A stretch of DNA of 64,000 nt from positions 712,501 to 776,500 of the forward strand of contig OW568867.1 of NCBI GenBank assembly GCA_938743325.2, written 5' to 3'. Under the pieces are notes generated by a model. The model was not told the DNA's origin and made no database searches. It saw nothing but the letters and a program-made list of their open reading frames with translations. Shown here piece after piece: positions 9,801 through 18,611 of this stretch (its first letter is position 1; every line of letters starts with the position of its first letter). Source of the DNA: Pycnococcus provasolii (lineage: Eukaryota; Chlorophyta; Pseudoscourfieldiophyceae; Pseudoscourfieldiales; Pycnococcaceae). A program made the translations under genes and the position numbers.

Positions 9801-11701
9801 TCGAGCACGACGGCACGCGTGTCTTTGCCGAGGAACGCAAGAGCGACCAGCAGGCGTCGGCGCATTCCGCCGGAGAGAGTCTTCGCCTGCGACATGTCCT
9901 TGGAGAGCAGCTTCACCTCGCGCAGTGCGGCGTCAATTTCCTCCCTCACCTGAAGACGACTTTTCGTGGACAGCGGATCTTTCAGGTAGTATTGGAAGAG
10001 CATGTGATCGCGAACTGTCAATTCTGGCCACAACGCCTCGTGCTGCGGGCAAACGCCGAGCACGGTTGCCGCCTGCTGCGTACCCGCGCGGTGCATGCAC
10101 ACGTTGACAGCCCCTGAGGTGGGAGCGAGCGCACCACATATTGCTGCCACCGTGGAACTTTTGCCCGCGCCGTTGTGTCCCAACAACCCGGTCACGGAAC
10201 CATATGCAACATCCAACGAAAGCGATTTGACGGCAACGGCATCACCTTTGTTGTACTCAACGCGAAGACGAGAGACTTGAATTCCAATGCGTTCTCGTGC
10301 CACCTCCTCGTCGGCGCCGATTTCAGCGCCGTCATCTCCTTCTGCCACTGCGACGTGTACTGTTCGTCGAACGCGCTTCAGACGAAAATGCCAAGCTAGC
10401 GTTCCGTACAGGAATATGTCAAGTGCCAGCATGGAGAGCACAGCGTTAAGACTTATCGCCTGAAAGGTTGGTGGCTGCTGACTTGCATTTTTCCACGTCG
10501 CCGCTTCGCCGGCGGCACCCCACGCCGCGAGCGTCTCAATTCCAAATCCCACCGCGGACGCCGGCAGGAGACTAAAAATCGTCTTGAGTGGACGGATCAT
10601 TGGAGAGGACGAAGCGGAGGATGTGAATGCGGTGTAAGGCAGATGGCTGACGAGCCACAAGCCCGAGGCGCACGCAGCTGATGTCGCAGTGTCGCACCTC
10701 GCGCCTAGTACTTCCGCAAGCGCAAACGACTGCATCGTTGCGGCGATCGCGGAAAAGAGGTTGACGCAAAGTACGCATCCGTGGTCACCCATGAAAATCT
10801 CCGCGCCAAACTCCGTCGTAGTCATTCCCGCAAACATGACGCTGATGCAGAGAAAAAGCAGCGCGTCTGCAAGCTGGCCGACGGCGTGCGCGATAGGCGG
10901 CAGGCCCATCTGCAGCATCGCCGCCTCCGCGCCGCTTCTCCTCTCGCCAACGAATCCAACGACGGCCATGGCTCCGGAGTAAAGCCAGGTGACTGCAACG
11001 CCGAGTGGAAGAAAACCTCGAACAAACCTGTAGCTTGACGATGTGTACGCAGGTGAGCTTGGATTTGGCGGCGTGACGAGTATGCGCCGTGGTTGAGCAG
11101 TCTGCTGTGATCGTTTCGACGCGTGCTGGAGTCTGGCGAGGAGCGAAAGGAGTTTCGCCTCGGCAGCAATGTGGTCATTACCTGGCGTTCGCCACCACTC
11201 GATGGCGTATGTTGTTGCGTTCGCCGTTCGCGTGAATGCCACCGCCAGAGCTGGCTTCGCGTCGTACTGAGCCCTTGGAATTGGCGGTGTACCTCTTACG
11301 GGTGTGCACGCTTTGTCCTCGCACGCGCTTGCCATCAGCTCGGTGAATACGCTGTCGTCACCTTGCAAGCCGTACGTGTAGTAGTGTATGCGCTCGCCTT
11401 CTGTTAAGGCGTTGGGGCACAGGTTCTCAACCTGCGTTCCGAAGATGGTACACGTTTCTAGCGTTGCAGCACTCGCCGTCGTCGTCGGCCAAGCTCCCCA
11501 CTCATTTTGCGAGGGCAACGACGTGTTCCTAGGCGTGAGCACAGCGATTAGCACGAATGCCAAGCAAGGCACGAACAGCTCCAGGTAGACGCCTCCTCCG
11601 AAGACGGAGCGACGCACGCGCGCCAGCGACGCGCGCCACAGCGCGAGCTGCAGGTGGCGCAGGTGGCGCAGGGCATCCTCCGCCGTCGTCCGTCGTGGCA
11701 T
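6884..11701 (-). CDS. ABCA-type full-size ABC transporter
   Basis: Full ABC transporter of 1605 aa from the ATG at 11701 (a GTG 48 bases further up is less likely). Order is TMD1, NBD1, TMD2, NBD2. TMD1 starts with a membrane segment near residue 40 followed by a large extracytosolic loop to about residue 240, the hallmark of subfamily A. NBD1 has Walker A GHNGAGKSST (about 500), signature LSGGMRRRLLVAL and Walker B VVLDEPTAGCDP (about 635). NBD2 has GINGCGKSST (about 1297), LSGGNRRKMNLAM and LLLDEPTAGVDP (about 1405). A Gly-run and acidic insert lies between TMD2 and NBD2 near 7990-8075, read from CCT triplet repeats. Family members move lipids or related hydrophobic molecules; the substrate here is not deducible. 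Confidence 0.93.
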   Translation of the reverse strand: MPRRTTAEDALRHLRHLQLALWRASLARVRRSVFGGGVYLELFVPCLAFVLIAVLTPRNTSLPSQNEWGAWPTTTASAATLETCTIFGTQVENLCPNALTEGERIHYYTYGLQGDDSVFTELMASACEDKACTPVRGTPPIPRAQYDAKPALAVAFTRTANATTYAIEWWRTPGNDHIAAEAKLLSLLARLQHASKRSQQTAQPRRILVTPPNPSSPAYTSSSYRFVRGFLPLGVAVTWLYSGAMAVVGFVGERRSGAEAAMLQMGLPPIAHAVGQLADALLFLCISVMFAGMTTTEFGAEIFMGDHGCVLCVNLFSAIAATMQSFALAEVLGARCDTATSAACASGLWLVSHLPYTAFTSSASSSPMIRPLKTIFSLLPASAVGFGIETLAAWGAAGEAATWKNASQQPPTFQAISLNAVLSMLALDIFLYGTLAWHFRLKRVRRTVHVAVAEGDDGAEIGADEEVARERIGIQVSRLRVEYNKGDAVAVKSLSLDVAYGSVTGLLGHNGAGKSSTVAAICGALAPTSGAVNVCMHRAGTQQAATVLGVCPQHEALWPELTVRDHMLFQYYLKDPLSTKSRLQVREEIDAALREVKLLSKDMSQAKTLSGGMRRRLLVALAFLGKDTRAVVLDEPTAGCDPRSRRLIEEVVDRNKRRGVAILLATHHLDEADRLADEVSVLENGQLRCLGHPEELKRLFKAPHTLTVQLANGIPSAKDEILRVLRLCVPNTEEQLHIPHGQDEACFALPSTTTSHALRDALSRMGRLPAVVNYSLDAPNLAGVFHALAANSSSESGGIKVADIKTPTAPSSSSHDTTTAWRRQTKALLSAMNQAAAREGWIGRTLLIILPAILFASAIAVLRGLPRHTSAEWSNELAWLSSSQHQATTAAAVLLDVNMPFNTTSVDTTAATFAAHVGTWTAYQRGTASDAIAAAKLEAATKSVGGGDAVLWRGWKAPDGAMLSLVHALFGGSSTSTTPEPPPRQSMLIPPLRRDAEKRRLRILRRGDSSPRLATLAATLALASALPPSALGSRFARLRESGLRRVLAVAGLRRAPLWIATSTSALQVLSMWWLVAFVVALAGAPSATCGLRLASLVISHSISSTTISHGFSILTSRSSETFITSAGVDIAIGLGSAGMILTIESNADKLVEPMLVHLLGILPGFSLVYGCCDVVLDNLAGTRTEEMTVVFVATQVAVAIFVGALCFTFEGGGGGGGGGSVVDDESGGGGGSVVEDEDEEVGIAGLGVKGERARLMSQSASDHLQLHGLTKKYGRFTAVHDLWLGLATTGGVTGLLGINGCGKSSTFKMITGDTRASSGRFRRPRIMGYCPQTDAALETLTVAEHLELIAGVRGVDEVSAHIQHQIASVGLDGMHDVQAHALSGGNRRKMNLAMAMNGSAVLLLDEPTAGVDPIARVHVRAAIRRASSHASILLTTHSVEDACELCTRVGLMSLGKLHAIGTPRALRTQHAHGELRVSCVFLVRAVPTTLGTLLTLEEAHISGERASWTLQKTRVDIPNLVHALEEARVSGILRAWSISEPSLEEVVLEVGGDGDEARMEEELRRQEAMIAHYHSLTAAGARGEPVKRFGIGMDGEGGASERARR

Positions 11702-12229
11702 CGCCGCGCCAGATACGGCCGAGGCGGAAACTTGCGGCGCAGAATACACGAGAGGGGCGGGTAGTAAGGTCCCGTAATGAACGGTCGGATTTTCCGATCC
11801 TTCTCGCCTAATGGGACGGTTGAATATCTTTGGGTTTTTTCAATCCTCGTCTAAACCTTTACCCTACCAAATATCCGGTCAGTAGTACTAAAAAAGACCC
11901 TCCCTCTCACATCGGCCGCGAGCTTGCAAGGGCTTGAAAGGGCTTGCAGGTTCGCGTTCGGGCTCTTGACCACCTTAATCAACGTGATGAAATACCGGCC
12001 GCGAACGTGCAGTCGTGCAAGCCTCTTGCCAGCTCTTTCAAGCTCGCGGCCGGCGTGCATGGCAATTGCTGAAGAAGAAGGTATTTCTTTGAATGAATGA
12101 ATGAGTGAATGAATTATTACTATAAGGAAATAATAATAATAAGTTTCATAATAACTTATTCCCACATGCTGCTCTAGTGCTACGTTATTTTCTGAATTTG
12201 TGATTATTGCCAATGCTAAGACTACGAAG
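11702..12229. other. intergenic with foldback element
   Basis: About 530 bp between the start of the ABCA gene and the stop of the ABCG gene. It contains the 140 bp imperfect foldback at 11913-12052 and an AT-rich stretch at 12090-12200 with GAAT repeats. A long minus frame that crosses this region is an out-of-frame reading of the ABCG gene. Confidence 0.6.
11913..12052. repeat. 140 bp imperfect foldback element
   Basis: Terminal 14 bases are perfect inverted repeats (CGGCCGCGAGCTTG at 11913-11926 against 12039-12052), and the arms continue as imperfect repeats of GCTTGCAAGGGCTTGAAAG type. The centre, TCTTGACCACCTT...CCGGCCGCGAAC, is similar to a segment at about 54557-54603, suggesting a dispersed family. 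Confidence 0.75.
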
Positions 12230-15200
12230 TTAGTTGTTCGGCGAGTCGGAGGCGCTGACGATGCGCCAGAGGGCGAACGTGTAGGCCATCTTGAGGGAGG
12301 CCACGAAGGCGATAAGGATACCGAAGTCGAGCAGCCGCTCGTCCTTGTCATCAAGCGACTCGTAGGACATGTGCAGCGTCTGCAGCACCTGGGAACCCGT
12401 GTTGCCCCAGCACCCGAAGCTGGTCTTGGCGCCCTCGCAGTAGAAGCCGCCGGCGGTGCAGCTGTAGACGGCGCCGTCGGCGCCGGTGACATTCTCGCCC
12501 GGGGTGCAGAGCTCCGCGCCGCTGTAGGAGGTGGTCGGGCCGAACACGTCGTACCCGGTCGCGTTGAAGAGCCACTTGAGCGGGAGGGCGTAGTACAAGG
12601 CACGGAACGGCCACACGACGTCGCCGCCGCGGAACACCAGGCCGCAGAAGACGATGGAGCTGGACCAGAAGCCGAGGTAGCCCAGCATCCCAATCACCGG
12701 GTTCTTGAACAGGACGGCCAGGAGCTGCGCGAGCGAGTCGAAGACCCAGAGGTTGATCGAGTACAGGAAGACGTATGTGATGAAGTTGTCCCATGGCCAG
12801 CCGCCGATGGCGAACGAGAATACGTTGATGATAAAGGCAAGGATGACTAGCGCGGGGAGCTGGATGAGCGAGGTGGAGAGCACGTACGAGTACACGCGGT
12901 ACATCCCGGCGCGGATCTCGTTCACCACGGAGAGCGTGTCGCGGTTGGTACCGACGACTTGGACGATGCCGAGCGCGGCAGGGAGGCACAGCACCCACCA
13001 CAGGTAGAAGAGGCGAAACGGCACCTGCTTCTGGTTGCTCTCGTGCGAGGCGACGTAGACCAGCCCGAAGAAGCAGATTATGGGCGGGATTGCCACCATG
13101 CGCCCCGTGTATTGCAGCGGGTCGATCAGCGCGAGGTAGCCCTGGCGCATGAAGACGTGGAGCGTCGCCATCAGGCTGCCCGCGTTTGGGGCTGGGGTCG
13201 GCATCGCCCCGCCACCAGTGACCACCACCTCCTTGCTCTTGTCGCTGGCAGTCCAGCTGTCCAGCACACTGGTCACCTCCTCGGCAGAGGTGGTGTCCTT
13301 GGACACCATGTCGAGTACCGCCTCGGCTGGGTTAGCGTCCTTGCTGAGCGGCTTGCTGATGGACTCGAAGTAGGCCACCATGTCGGCGCGCCCGCCACAG
13401 TACGCGGCGCGGCCCTGGGAAAGGATGAGCGCCTTCTGGAACCCGGCAAAGACAACTGCGGACGGCTGGTGGATGGTACACACCACGGCGGTGGAGCAGC
13501 GCTTGGCGATGGACGAGAGTAGGTTGATGATGGCGGCGGCGGCGGCGGAGTCCAGGCCCGACGTGGGCTCGTCGAGGATCATGACGGACGGCAGCTTGAC
13601 GAGGGCGATGGCGACCGTGAGCCGGCGTCGCTGCCCGCCGGAGAGGCCCTTGAACAGCATCCCGCCCGCCCTCGTGTTCTGGCACGACGTCATCCCGGTG
13701 ACGGCGAGCAATTCGTCCACCGCCGACGCGCGCGCAGCATCCGCGAGCTCCGGCCTGTACACCTTGAACGCGAAGTCCAAGTGCTGACGCGGCGTGAGGC
13801 TCGGCCACAGGTTGTCCTCACGAGGCACGTAGATGGCGTTCTTGACGAATTTAGAGCGCGTCATCGACACGCCGTTCAGCGTGATTTTTCCCGTGGGCGT
13901 GCCGGGTCCCTTGCTGAAGGTGAGCGTGTCGAGGAGGATGGTCTTGCCCGCGCCCGAAGGGCCGAGGATGGCAAGCACCTCGCCGTTCGACACCGAGGCG
14001 GAGACGTGCTGGAGCACCTGCAAAGACGCGTCCTTCTGCTGCGGGATGGAGTAAGCGATGTCCTGGAACGCGAAGGTGATTGAGCGGTTGGTGGTCGGGA
14101 TGATCGCTGAGGATGACGTGGAGGTGTCGTCGGAGTTCCAACTGCTTTGGTTGGCGGTGTCAGCCTCCTCCTCCACCTCTTCCGGGGGCCCAATGTCGAT
14201 GGCACGGGTCTCGGACGTCGACGGCGGCGGGGCGGGCTCCTCGCCGCCGACAACCTTGGTGAGGTAGTAGATCGCCGCGACGTAGCAAATGCGGCACAGC
14301 ACCCCGAATGCCACGATGAGGAGGATGTTGCGCGCGTAGTGCCCTTCGTCCCCGAAAATTGTGAACTGCACGGAGAGGGAGTTGAGGATCTGGTTTCCAG
14401 TCTCACCGTAGCACACAGCACCGGTTGGGTCGGACTCGGAGTAGCAATAGAACCCTTGTGCTGTGCAGATGCCGCCCGTAGGGAGTGCCTGGCCAGGAGT
14501 GCACGGCTTCGTCCCGGAGTGCTTCGGGAGGTCGGTGTAGAGCGCGTACATGTACGACTGCAGCGACCACCCGAGCGGGAGGAAGTAGCAGAACACGCGG
14601 ATTGGCCAGACGACGTCTTCCGGGTCCACAAACATGCCGCAGAAGAGGAAGGCTGTGAAGTAGAGGTTCAAGAAGAGGAACATGCCGATAAACACGTTTG
14701 GAAAAGAGGACAGCGCTTGCGCCAGTCCTTCGAACGACCAGAAGGTGACGCAGTACAGCACGAGCACGATCGGGAAGCTTCCCCAGTAGAGGTCCCCGAG
14801 GGCATACATCGGGAGGAGCGACGACAGCGCGAGGAGGAACATCACCGGCGTCTGCACGATCCACGACGCGATGGCGGACGCGGCTGGGTGGTACATGCCG
14901 TCCTTCACCTCCTTCTTGAGGGAGAGCCACTGGAAGTAGTAAATGAAGTTGGAGACGATGATGAACTGCATCGGGATACCCATGCAGAACATCAGGAAGA
15001 AGGTGCGTGAGATGACCTGGTCTTGGGTCTTGTCTCGCGTCTTGATGTAGATGATCCCGAAGAAGAGCGTGGCACCGAAGTTGGCTACTAGGCGCACTAG
15101 ATACGCCAATGGTTCTCGTCGGGCGACGAGGAAGGAGCGGTCGGTGAGGACGGCTAGCTGTTTGGTGAAGGAAGATGTTGACGACGTATTGGTTGGAGTC

Positions 15201-16090
15201 GCGGTGACATCCTTTTCAGATTTCTCCTCGACGCCGTATGGCGCGCCGCCTCTGCGCTCGGCCCACTTGCCAAGCGTTTTCTTGACGGTGGAGGCGGAGG
15301 TGAAGTCCTTGTTCACGAGATCGAGGACGAACTCGGCCACGTTCGTTCCCTCGCTCGGCGGTGAGCCGATGGAGGTGAGATACTCGCTCATTTTCGAAGC
15401 CTTGCCAAAGTAGGCGACGCGTCCCATCGAGAGCACCATCGCGTTGTCGAAGCCCGCAAAGACGGCAGCCGGCGGCTGGTGGATCGTGCACAGCACAGCC
15501 GCGTTCGTGGAGGAGGCGATGTCCTTCAGGAAGGTCATCATGCGCATCGCCGACGCCGAGTCGACGCCGGATGTGGGCTCGTCAAGGAACAGGACGGCGG
15601 GCCGCTTTACGAGCGCTAAAGCCACGGAGAGCCTGCGCTTGTTTCCGCTGGATAGCCCGCGTATGATCTCGTTCCCCGCGCGCGTGTGCTGCACGTCCTC
15701 CAGCCCGACCGCGGCGATGAGCGAGTCCACATCCTTGGTTGACGCGTACAGCGCCGTGGCGAACTCCAGGTGCTCGCGCGCCGTGAGAGATGCCCACAGC
15801 GAGTCGAATTGCTCTACGTACGCACACGTGCGGTCGTACAGAGCGGTCGTCAGTGGCTCGCCGTCCACTCGAACGTCACCCGTAGGCGTGCCCCCAACCA
15901 GCTTCTGTAACGTCAACGTGTTGAGCAAAGTGGTCTTGCCCGCTCCCGACGGACCCAACACCGCCAACACGTGTCCCGCGTCGACGGAGCCAGTCACGTC
16001 GGTGAGCAGAGCCTTAGGAGGGCCTGAATCCACGTCAACCGTGTAGCTGACGCGCGTGAACGACAAACCACTAGAGTGTGGCGTCGTCAT
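12230..16090 (-). CDS. full-size ABCG (PDR-like) ABC transporter
   Basis: ABC transporter of 1286 aa in the reverse order NBD1-TMD1-NBD2-TMD2, the layout of full-size ABCG proteins of plants, algae and fungi. The ATG at 16090 (MTTPHSSGLSF) is preferred; the frame opens upstream only from a GTG. NBD1 has Walker A GPSGAGKTTLL, signature LSSGNKRRLSVAL and FLDEPTSGVDS. NBD2 has GPSGAGKTILL, LSGGQRRRLTVAI and ILDEPTSGLDS. Each TMD ends with a Cys-bearing lumenal loop containing ETGNQIL or NTGSQVL, so the two halves are clear duplicates. NBD1 has Ser-Ser-Gly rather than Ser-Gly-Gly in its signature, so one ATP site may be weaker. Exporter of lipids or small hydrophobic compounds by family. Confidence 0.93.
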   Translation of the reverse strand: MTTPHSSGLSFTRVSYTVDVDSGPPKALLTDVTGSVDAGHVLAVLGPSGAGKTTLLNTLTLQKLVGGTPTGDVRVDGEPLTTALYDRTCAYVEQFDSLWASLTAREHLEFATALYASTKDVDSLIAAVGLEDVQHTRAGNEIIRGLSSGNKRRLSVALALVKRPAVLFLDEPTSGVDSASAMRMMTFLKDIASSTNAAVLCTIHQPPAAVFAGFDNAMVLSMGRVAYFGKASKMSEYLTSIGSPPSEGTNVAEFVLDLVNKDFTSASTVKKTLGKWAERRGGAPYGVEEKSEKDVTATPTNTSSTSSFTKQLAVLTDRSFLVARREPLAYLVRLVANFGATLFFGIIYIKTRDKTQDQVISRTFFLMFCMGIPMQFIIVSNFIYYFQWLSLKKEVKDGMYHPAASAIASWIVQTPVMFLLALSSLLPMYALGDLYWGSFPIVLVLYCVTFWSFEGLAQALSSFPNVFIGMFLFLNLYFTAFLFCGMFVDPEDVVWPIRVFCYFLPLGWSLQSYMYALYTDLPKHSGTKPCTPGQALPTGGICTAQGFYCYSESDPTGAVCYGETGNQILNSLSVQFTIFGDEGHYARNILLIVAFGVLCRICYVAAIYYLTKVVGGEEPAPPPSTSETRAIDIGPPEEVEEEADTANQSSWNSDDTSTSSSAIIPTTNRSITFAFQDIAYSIPQQKDASLQVLQHVSASVSNGEVLAILGPSGAGKTILLDTLTFSKGPGTPTGKITLNGVSMTRSKFVKNAIYVPREDNLWPSLTPRQHLDFAFKVYRPELADAARASAVDELLAVTGMTSCQNTRAGGMLFKGLSGGQRRRLTVAIALVKLPSVMILDEPTSGLDSAAAAAIINLLSSIAKRCSTAVVCTIHQPSAVVFAGFQKALILSQGRAAYCGGRADMVAYFESISKPLSKDANPAEAVLDMVSKDTTSAEEVTSVLDSWTASDKSKEVVVTGGGAMPTPAPNAGSLMATLHVFMRQGYLALIDPLQYTGRMVAIPPIICFFGLVYVASHESNQKQVPFRLFYLWWVLCLPAALGIVQVVGTNRDTLSVVNEIRAGMYRVYSYVLSTSLIQLPALVILAFIINVFSFAIGGWPWDNFITYVFLYSINLWVFDSLAQLLAVLFKNPVIGMLGYLGFWSSSIVFCGLVFRGGDVVWPFRALYYALPLKWLFNATGYDVFGPTTSYSGAELCTPGENVTGADGAVYSCTAGGFYCEGAKTSFGCWGNTGSQVLQTLHMSYESLDDKDERLLDFGILIAFVASLKMAYTFALWRIVSASDSPNN

Positions 16091-16320
16091 ATTGTGTATA
16101 TGACGCGCCACGAAGATGATCTCTTTCACAATTCAATTAATGGCCGGGTTGTCAAACACACGCGTGTCAACAGTCCACCGTGGTACTCTCGAAGGGCAAG
16201 GTCGAAATAGTCGCGTCGAAAATGCATCACGTGACATTGTTTAGAATCACGTGATAAATATCATTTCACATACTCATGTGGTAATGTGGTAATATAATAC
16301 TTTTGCTGTGAAATCTCGCC

Positions 16321-16397
16321 ATGTAAGGGGGTCGCGAGACTTTTGAGGAACGGTCTCGCGACTTTTTCCGCTCTCGCCTCTCGCGACACCCTTACAT
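16321..16397. repeat. foldback with 19 bp arms and internal TCTCGCGA
   Basis: Arms 16321-16339 and 16379-16397 pair over 19 bases with one mismatch (ATGTAAGGG-GTCGCGAGA). The loop holds a further TCTCGCGAC. Confidence 0.85.
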
Positions 16398-16480
16398 TAT
16401 TTTACCATTTTAGTCTCCATAGACTACTTTCGGAACCTTCCGAAAGGGTCTCGAGAGATGGCAGCAAGTACTTGCAGTGC

Positions 16481-16509
16481 AGACCTCATGTATGTCTTAC
16501 ATGAGGTCT
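16481..16509. repeat. perfect 12 bp hairpin
   Basis: AGACCTCATGTA at 16481-16492 and TACATGAGGTCT at 16498-16509 are perfect inverted repeats with a 5-base loop. Confidence 0.85.
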
Positions 16510-16620
16510 TAAACTTTACATACCACCTTTTTTGAGGGAACTTGATGCAAAATGCGACGACACGCAGAGAGTCAGAGACGCCGACTGCCGACGGATGCAG
16601 AGACGCCGACCTGTTCCCCC

Positions 16621-16700
16621 GACCTGTTCCGCCATGCATGAATTTCCGCCATTCTTCCCCGACCTGTTCCGCCATGCATGAATTTCCGCCATTCTTCCCC
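16621..16700. repeat. 40 bp perfect tandem duplication
   Basis: Two identical 40 bp units starting GACCTGTTCCGCC, followed by diverged partial units with GACCAGTTCCCCCGACCTAA at 16701 and again near 16743. Confidence 0.9.
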
Positions 16701-16979
16701 GACCAGTTCCCCCGACCTAATTAACAAGTACCAACCTTCCCCCGACCAGTTCCCCCGACCTAACCTTAACTCAAACTTAAAAAGTTTAACTTATCAATTT
16801 CACATATGTACGCCAACCCCCCGTCGTCTCTGATGTCTTAAGCCGGCTTTACACCTGGTAAGATCTCGCGACTCCTTTCTGACGTCTCGCGACCCAGGAA
16901 GGGAGTGCCACCTCACACACACTTCCCGATGCATCAATCGGTCTGAGCCAGTCAATCTTCCGCCGCTTTGCCGCTTTTC

Positions 16980-17873
16980 ATGGCACCTTCATCAGCGGGT
17001 TTGATGAAGCGTGTTAAGTCTGTGCTCCCTCCTTCAGGCCGGCACTGGGTCGGCAACGGCTTCCACGTCTACCCCGTCTTCGCCAACAAAGCCTTCACCG
17101 CCGAACTCTCCCCCTGGCTCATGTTCGACTATGCCGCACCCAAGTCCTTCCCGCCGACGTCGTCCAAGTTAGGTGTGGGTACACACCCGCACCGAGGATT
17201 TGAGACGGTCACCATCGCGTTCCAGGGAGAGGTGGAGCACGGAGACAGTGTCGGGAACCGTGACGTGATCGGGCCTGGAGACGTGCAGTGGATGACCGCG
17301 GCGAGGGGCATCATACACGAAGAGTATCACAGCACGAACTTCGCAAAGACGGGAGGGACGTTCGAAATGTGCCAGCTGTGGCTTAACTTGCCAAAGAAGG
17401 ACAAAATGAAAAAGCCTGAGTACCAGCCTATTCTCGCCAAGCAAATTCCAACCGCCACCACGTCAACGGACTGCTCCGTGCGCGTCATCGCAGGAACGTG
17501 CCACGGCGTCACCGGGCCGGCCAAAACGCACACCCCCGTCAACCTGTGGGATATCGCGTTGCCCACCGCTAATAGGCCGGTGGAGATCGAGGTCCCAGCC
17601 AACCACAACACCATCGTCTTTGTGCGTCGCGGAAAGATTGCCGTGGGGCCGAGCGAGAAGCCTCACGAGGTGGAGTCGCAGGGCGTGGCGCTGATGCACA
17701 GGGACGGCGACATTCTTCGCATCGACCCGAAGGAGAAGGACACGCAGGTGCTGCTGCTCGGCGGCGAGCCTATTGACGAGCCGATCGCTGCGCAGGGACC
17801 GTTCGTGATGAACACGCACGATGAAATTAGGCAAGCGCACACGGACTTTATGAGCGGGAAGTTGGGAAGGTGA
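16980..17873 (+). CDS. pirin family protein
   Basis: Bicupin of 297 aa from the ATG at 16980. The metal-binding residues of pirin are all in place: His69 and His71 in THPHRGFET, His113 in GIIHEEYH, and Glu115. The N-terminal cupin is followed by the conserved QLWLNLP block and a C-terminal pirin domain (LWDIALP, LLLGGEPIDEPIAAQGPFVMN). Known members act as iron-dependent regulators or quercetin dioxygenases, so the exact role is open. The sequence starts without a clear targeting peptide and is probably cytosolic or nuclear. Length is normal for the family. Confidence 0.92.
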   Translation: MAPSSAGLMKRVKSVLPPSGRHWVGNGFHVYPVFANKAFTAELSPWLMFDYAAPKSFPPTSSKLGVGTHPHRGFETVTIAFQGEVEHGDSVGNRDVIGPGDVQWMTAARGIIHEEYHSTNFAKTGGTFEMCQLWLNLPKKDKMKKPEYQPILAKQIPTATTSTDCSVRVIAGTCHGVTGPAKTHTPVNLWDIALPTANRPVEIEVPANHNTIVFVRRGKIAVGPSEKPHEVESQGVALMHRDGDILRIDPKEKDTQVLLLGGEPIDEPIAAQGPFVMNTHDEIRQAHTDFMSGKLGR

Positions 17874-18056
17874 CACATAACCTTAATTTATTTTTCTGAT
17901 TTATGTATGTTGGTAAGTTTGTGGTGTGTGTTGGAGGTTGGACAAGTTTGTTTGTTCACGTGAATGAAAAGTAGTACTACATACCTTTACAACTTCGATC
18001 AATGCCAAGGACTCTTCCTGCGTGTTTTTGAGCAATCCAATATTCCGACCGAGTAC

Positions 18057-18611
18057 TCATTCGTCGTCGCGTTCTCCCGCCGACACCTGGACGTAGCCCT
18101 GGTAGTACGTCGGATTCACGCGCTTGCGACACCAAAACTCCGCCTTATTCAGTGCCGCCTGCTCCGTCGGAAACAGCCAGCACCGAATCGTTCCGTGGTC
18201 GTTTCCAGAGCTCACCGTACCCCATGAGGTGCGCACCGTACGCCCGTTCACCTGAACTTCGTACCAGTGATCGTCGTTGTCTTTGAATGTCTTCAGCATG
18301 CTCGCCGTGCTCGCTTCAGAAATCGATCCGCCGCGCTCAGCTGGCGGTGCATCTGGGCAAGGGGCATCGACAAAACCCTTCGCCCTCATCCTGCGAATGT
18401 TGTCGTCGGCGTACGCGACCGCCTCCGGTTCGTTAGGTTTGCACTTTTCGTTCGCCTGTCCGAAGTGCCCTTGCGCTCCCCACCTGCATATCACCCATCG
18501 TGTAAAACGCTGCACCTCGTAGTAGTTGTTCGTTTCAGGGTGCGTGAGGTACGCGATGGAGACGGCGGGATGCGGCGGGCCGAGGCCGAACGGAACGAAC
18601 GGCTGCGGCAT
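18057..18611 (-). CDS. small protein with two WGR-like domains
   Basis: Protein of 184 aa from the ATG at 18611; the frame upstream begins with a GTG only. Two related modules are seen. The first has NNYYEVQRFTRWVICRWGAQGHFGQ and then a helical stretch ending RRMRAKGFVDA. The second has HWYEVQVNG, SWGTVSSGND and a helix plus GYVQV. Each matches the W-G-R domain layout (beta strands around a WG-x-x-G turn, then a helix of the A-x-x-x-F type), although the Arg of WGR is Ala or Thr. WGR domains bind nucleic acid in PARP and bacterial proteins. A telomere-like repeat lies about 100 bp upstream of the start. Confidence 0.6.
   Translation of the reverse strand: MPQPFVPFGLGPPHPAVSIAYLTHPETNNYYEVQRFTRWVICRWGAQGHFGQANEKCKPNEPEAVAYADDNIRRMRAKGFVDAPCPDAPPAERGGSISEASTASMLKTFKDNDDHWYEVQVNGRTVRTSWGTVSSGNDHGTIRCWLFPTEQAALNKAEFWCRKRVNPTYYQGYVQVSAGERDDE

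Larger units (their letters stand above)
16091..16979. promoter_or_regulatory. divergent intergenic rich in palindromes and TCTCGCGA motifs
   Basis: About 890 bp between divergent ABCG and pirin genes. It carries five TCTCGCGAC/GTCGCGAGA motifs (16331, 16354, 16379, 16864, 16885), a foldback at 16321-16397, a tight hairpin at 16481-16509, a TTTCGGAACCTTCCGAAA palindrome near 16430 and a 40 bp tandem duplication at 16621-16700. No coding sequence is supported. Confidence 0.6.

Noticed and set aside
11851-12693. 280-codon minus frame spanning the ABCG 3' end and the foldback
   Set aside because: It is an out-of-frame reading of ABCG plus repeat; Ser/Pro/Arg-rich, no domain.
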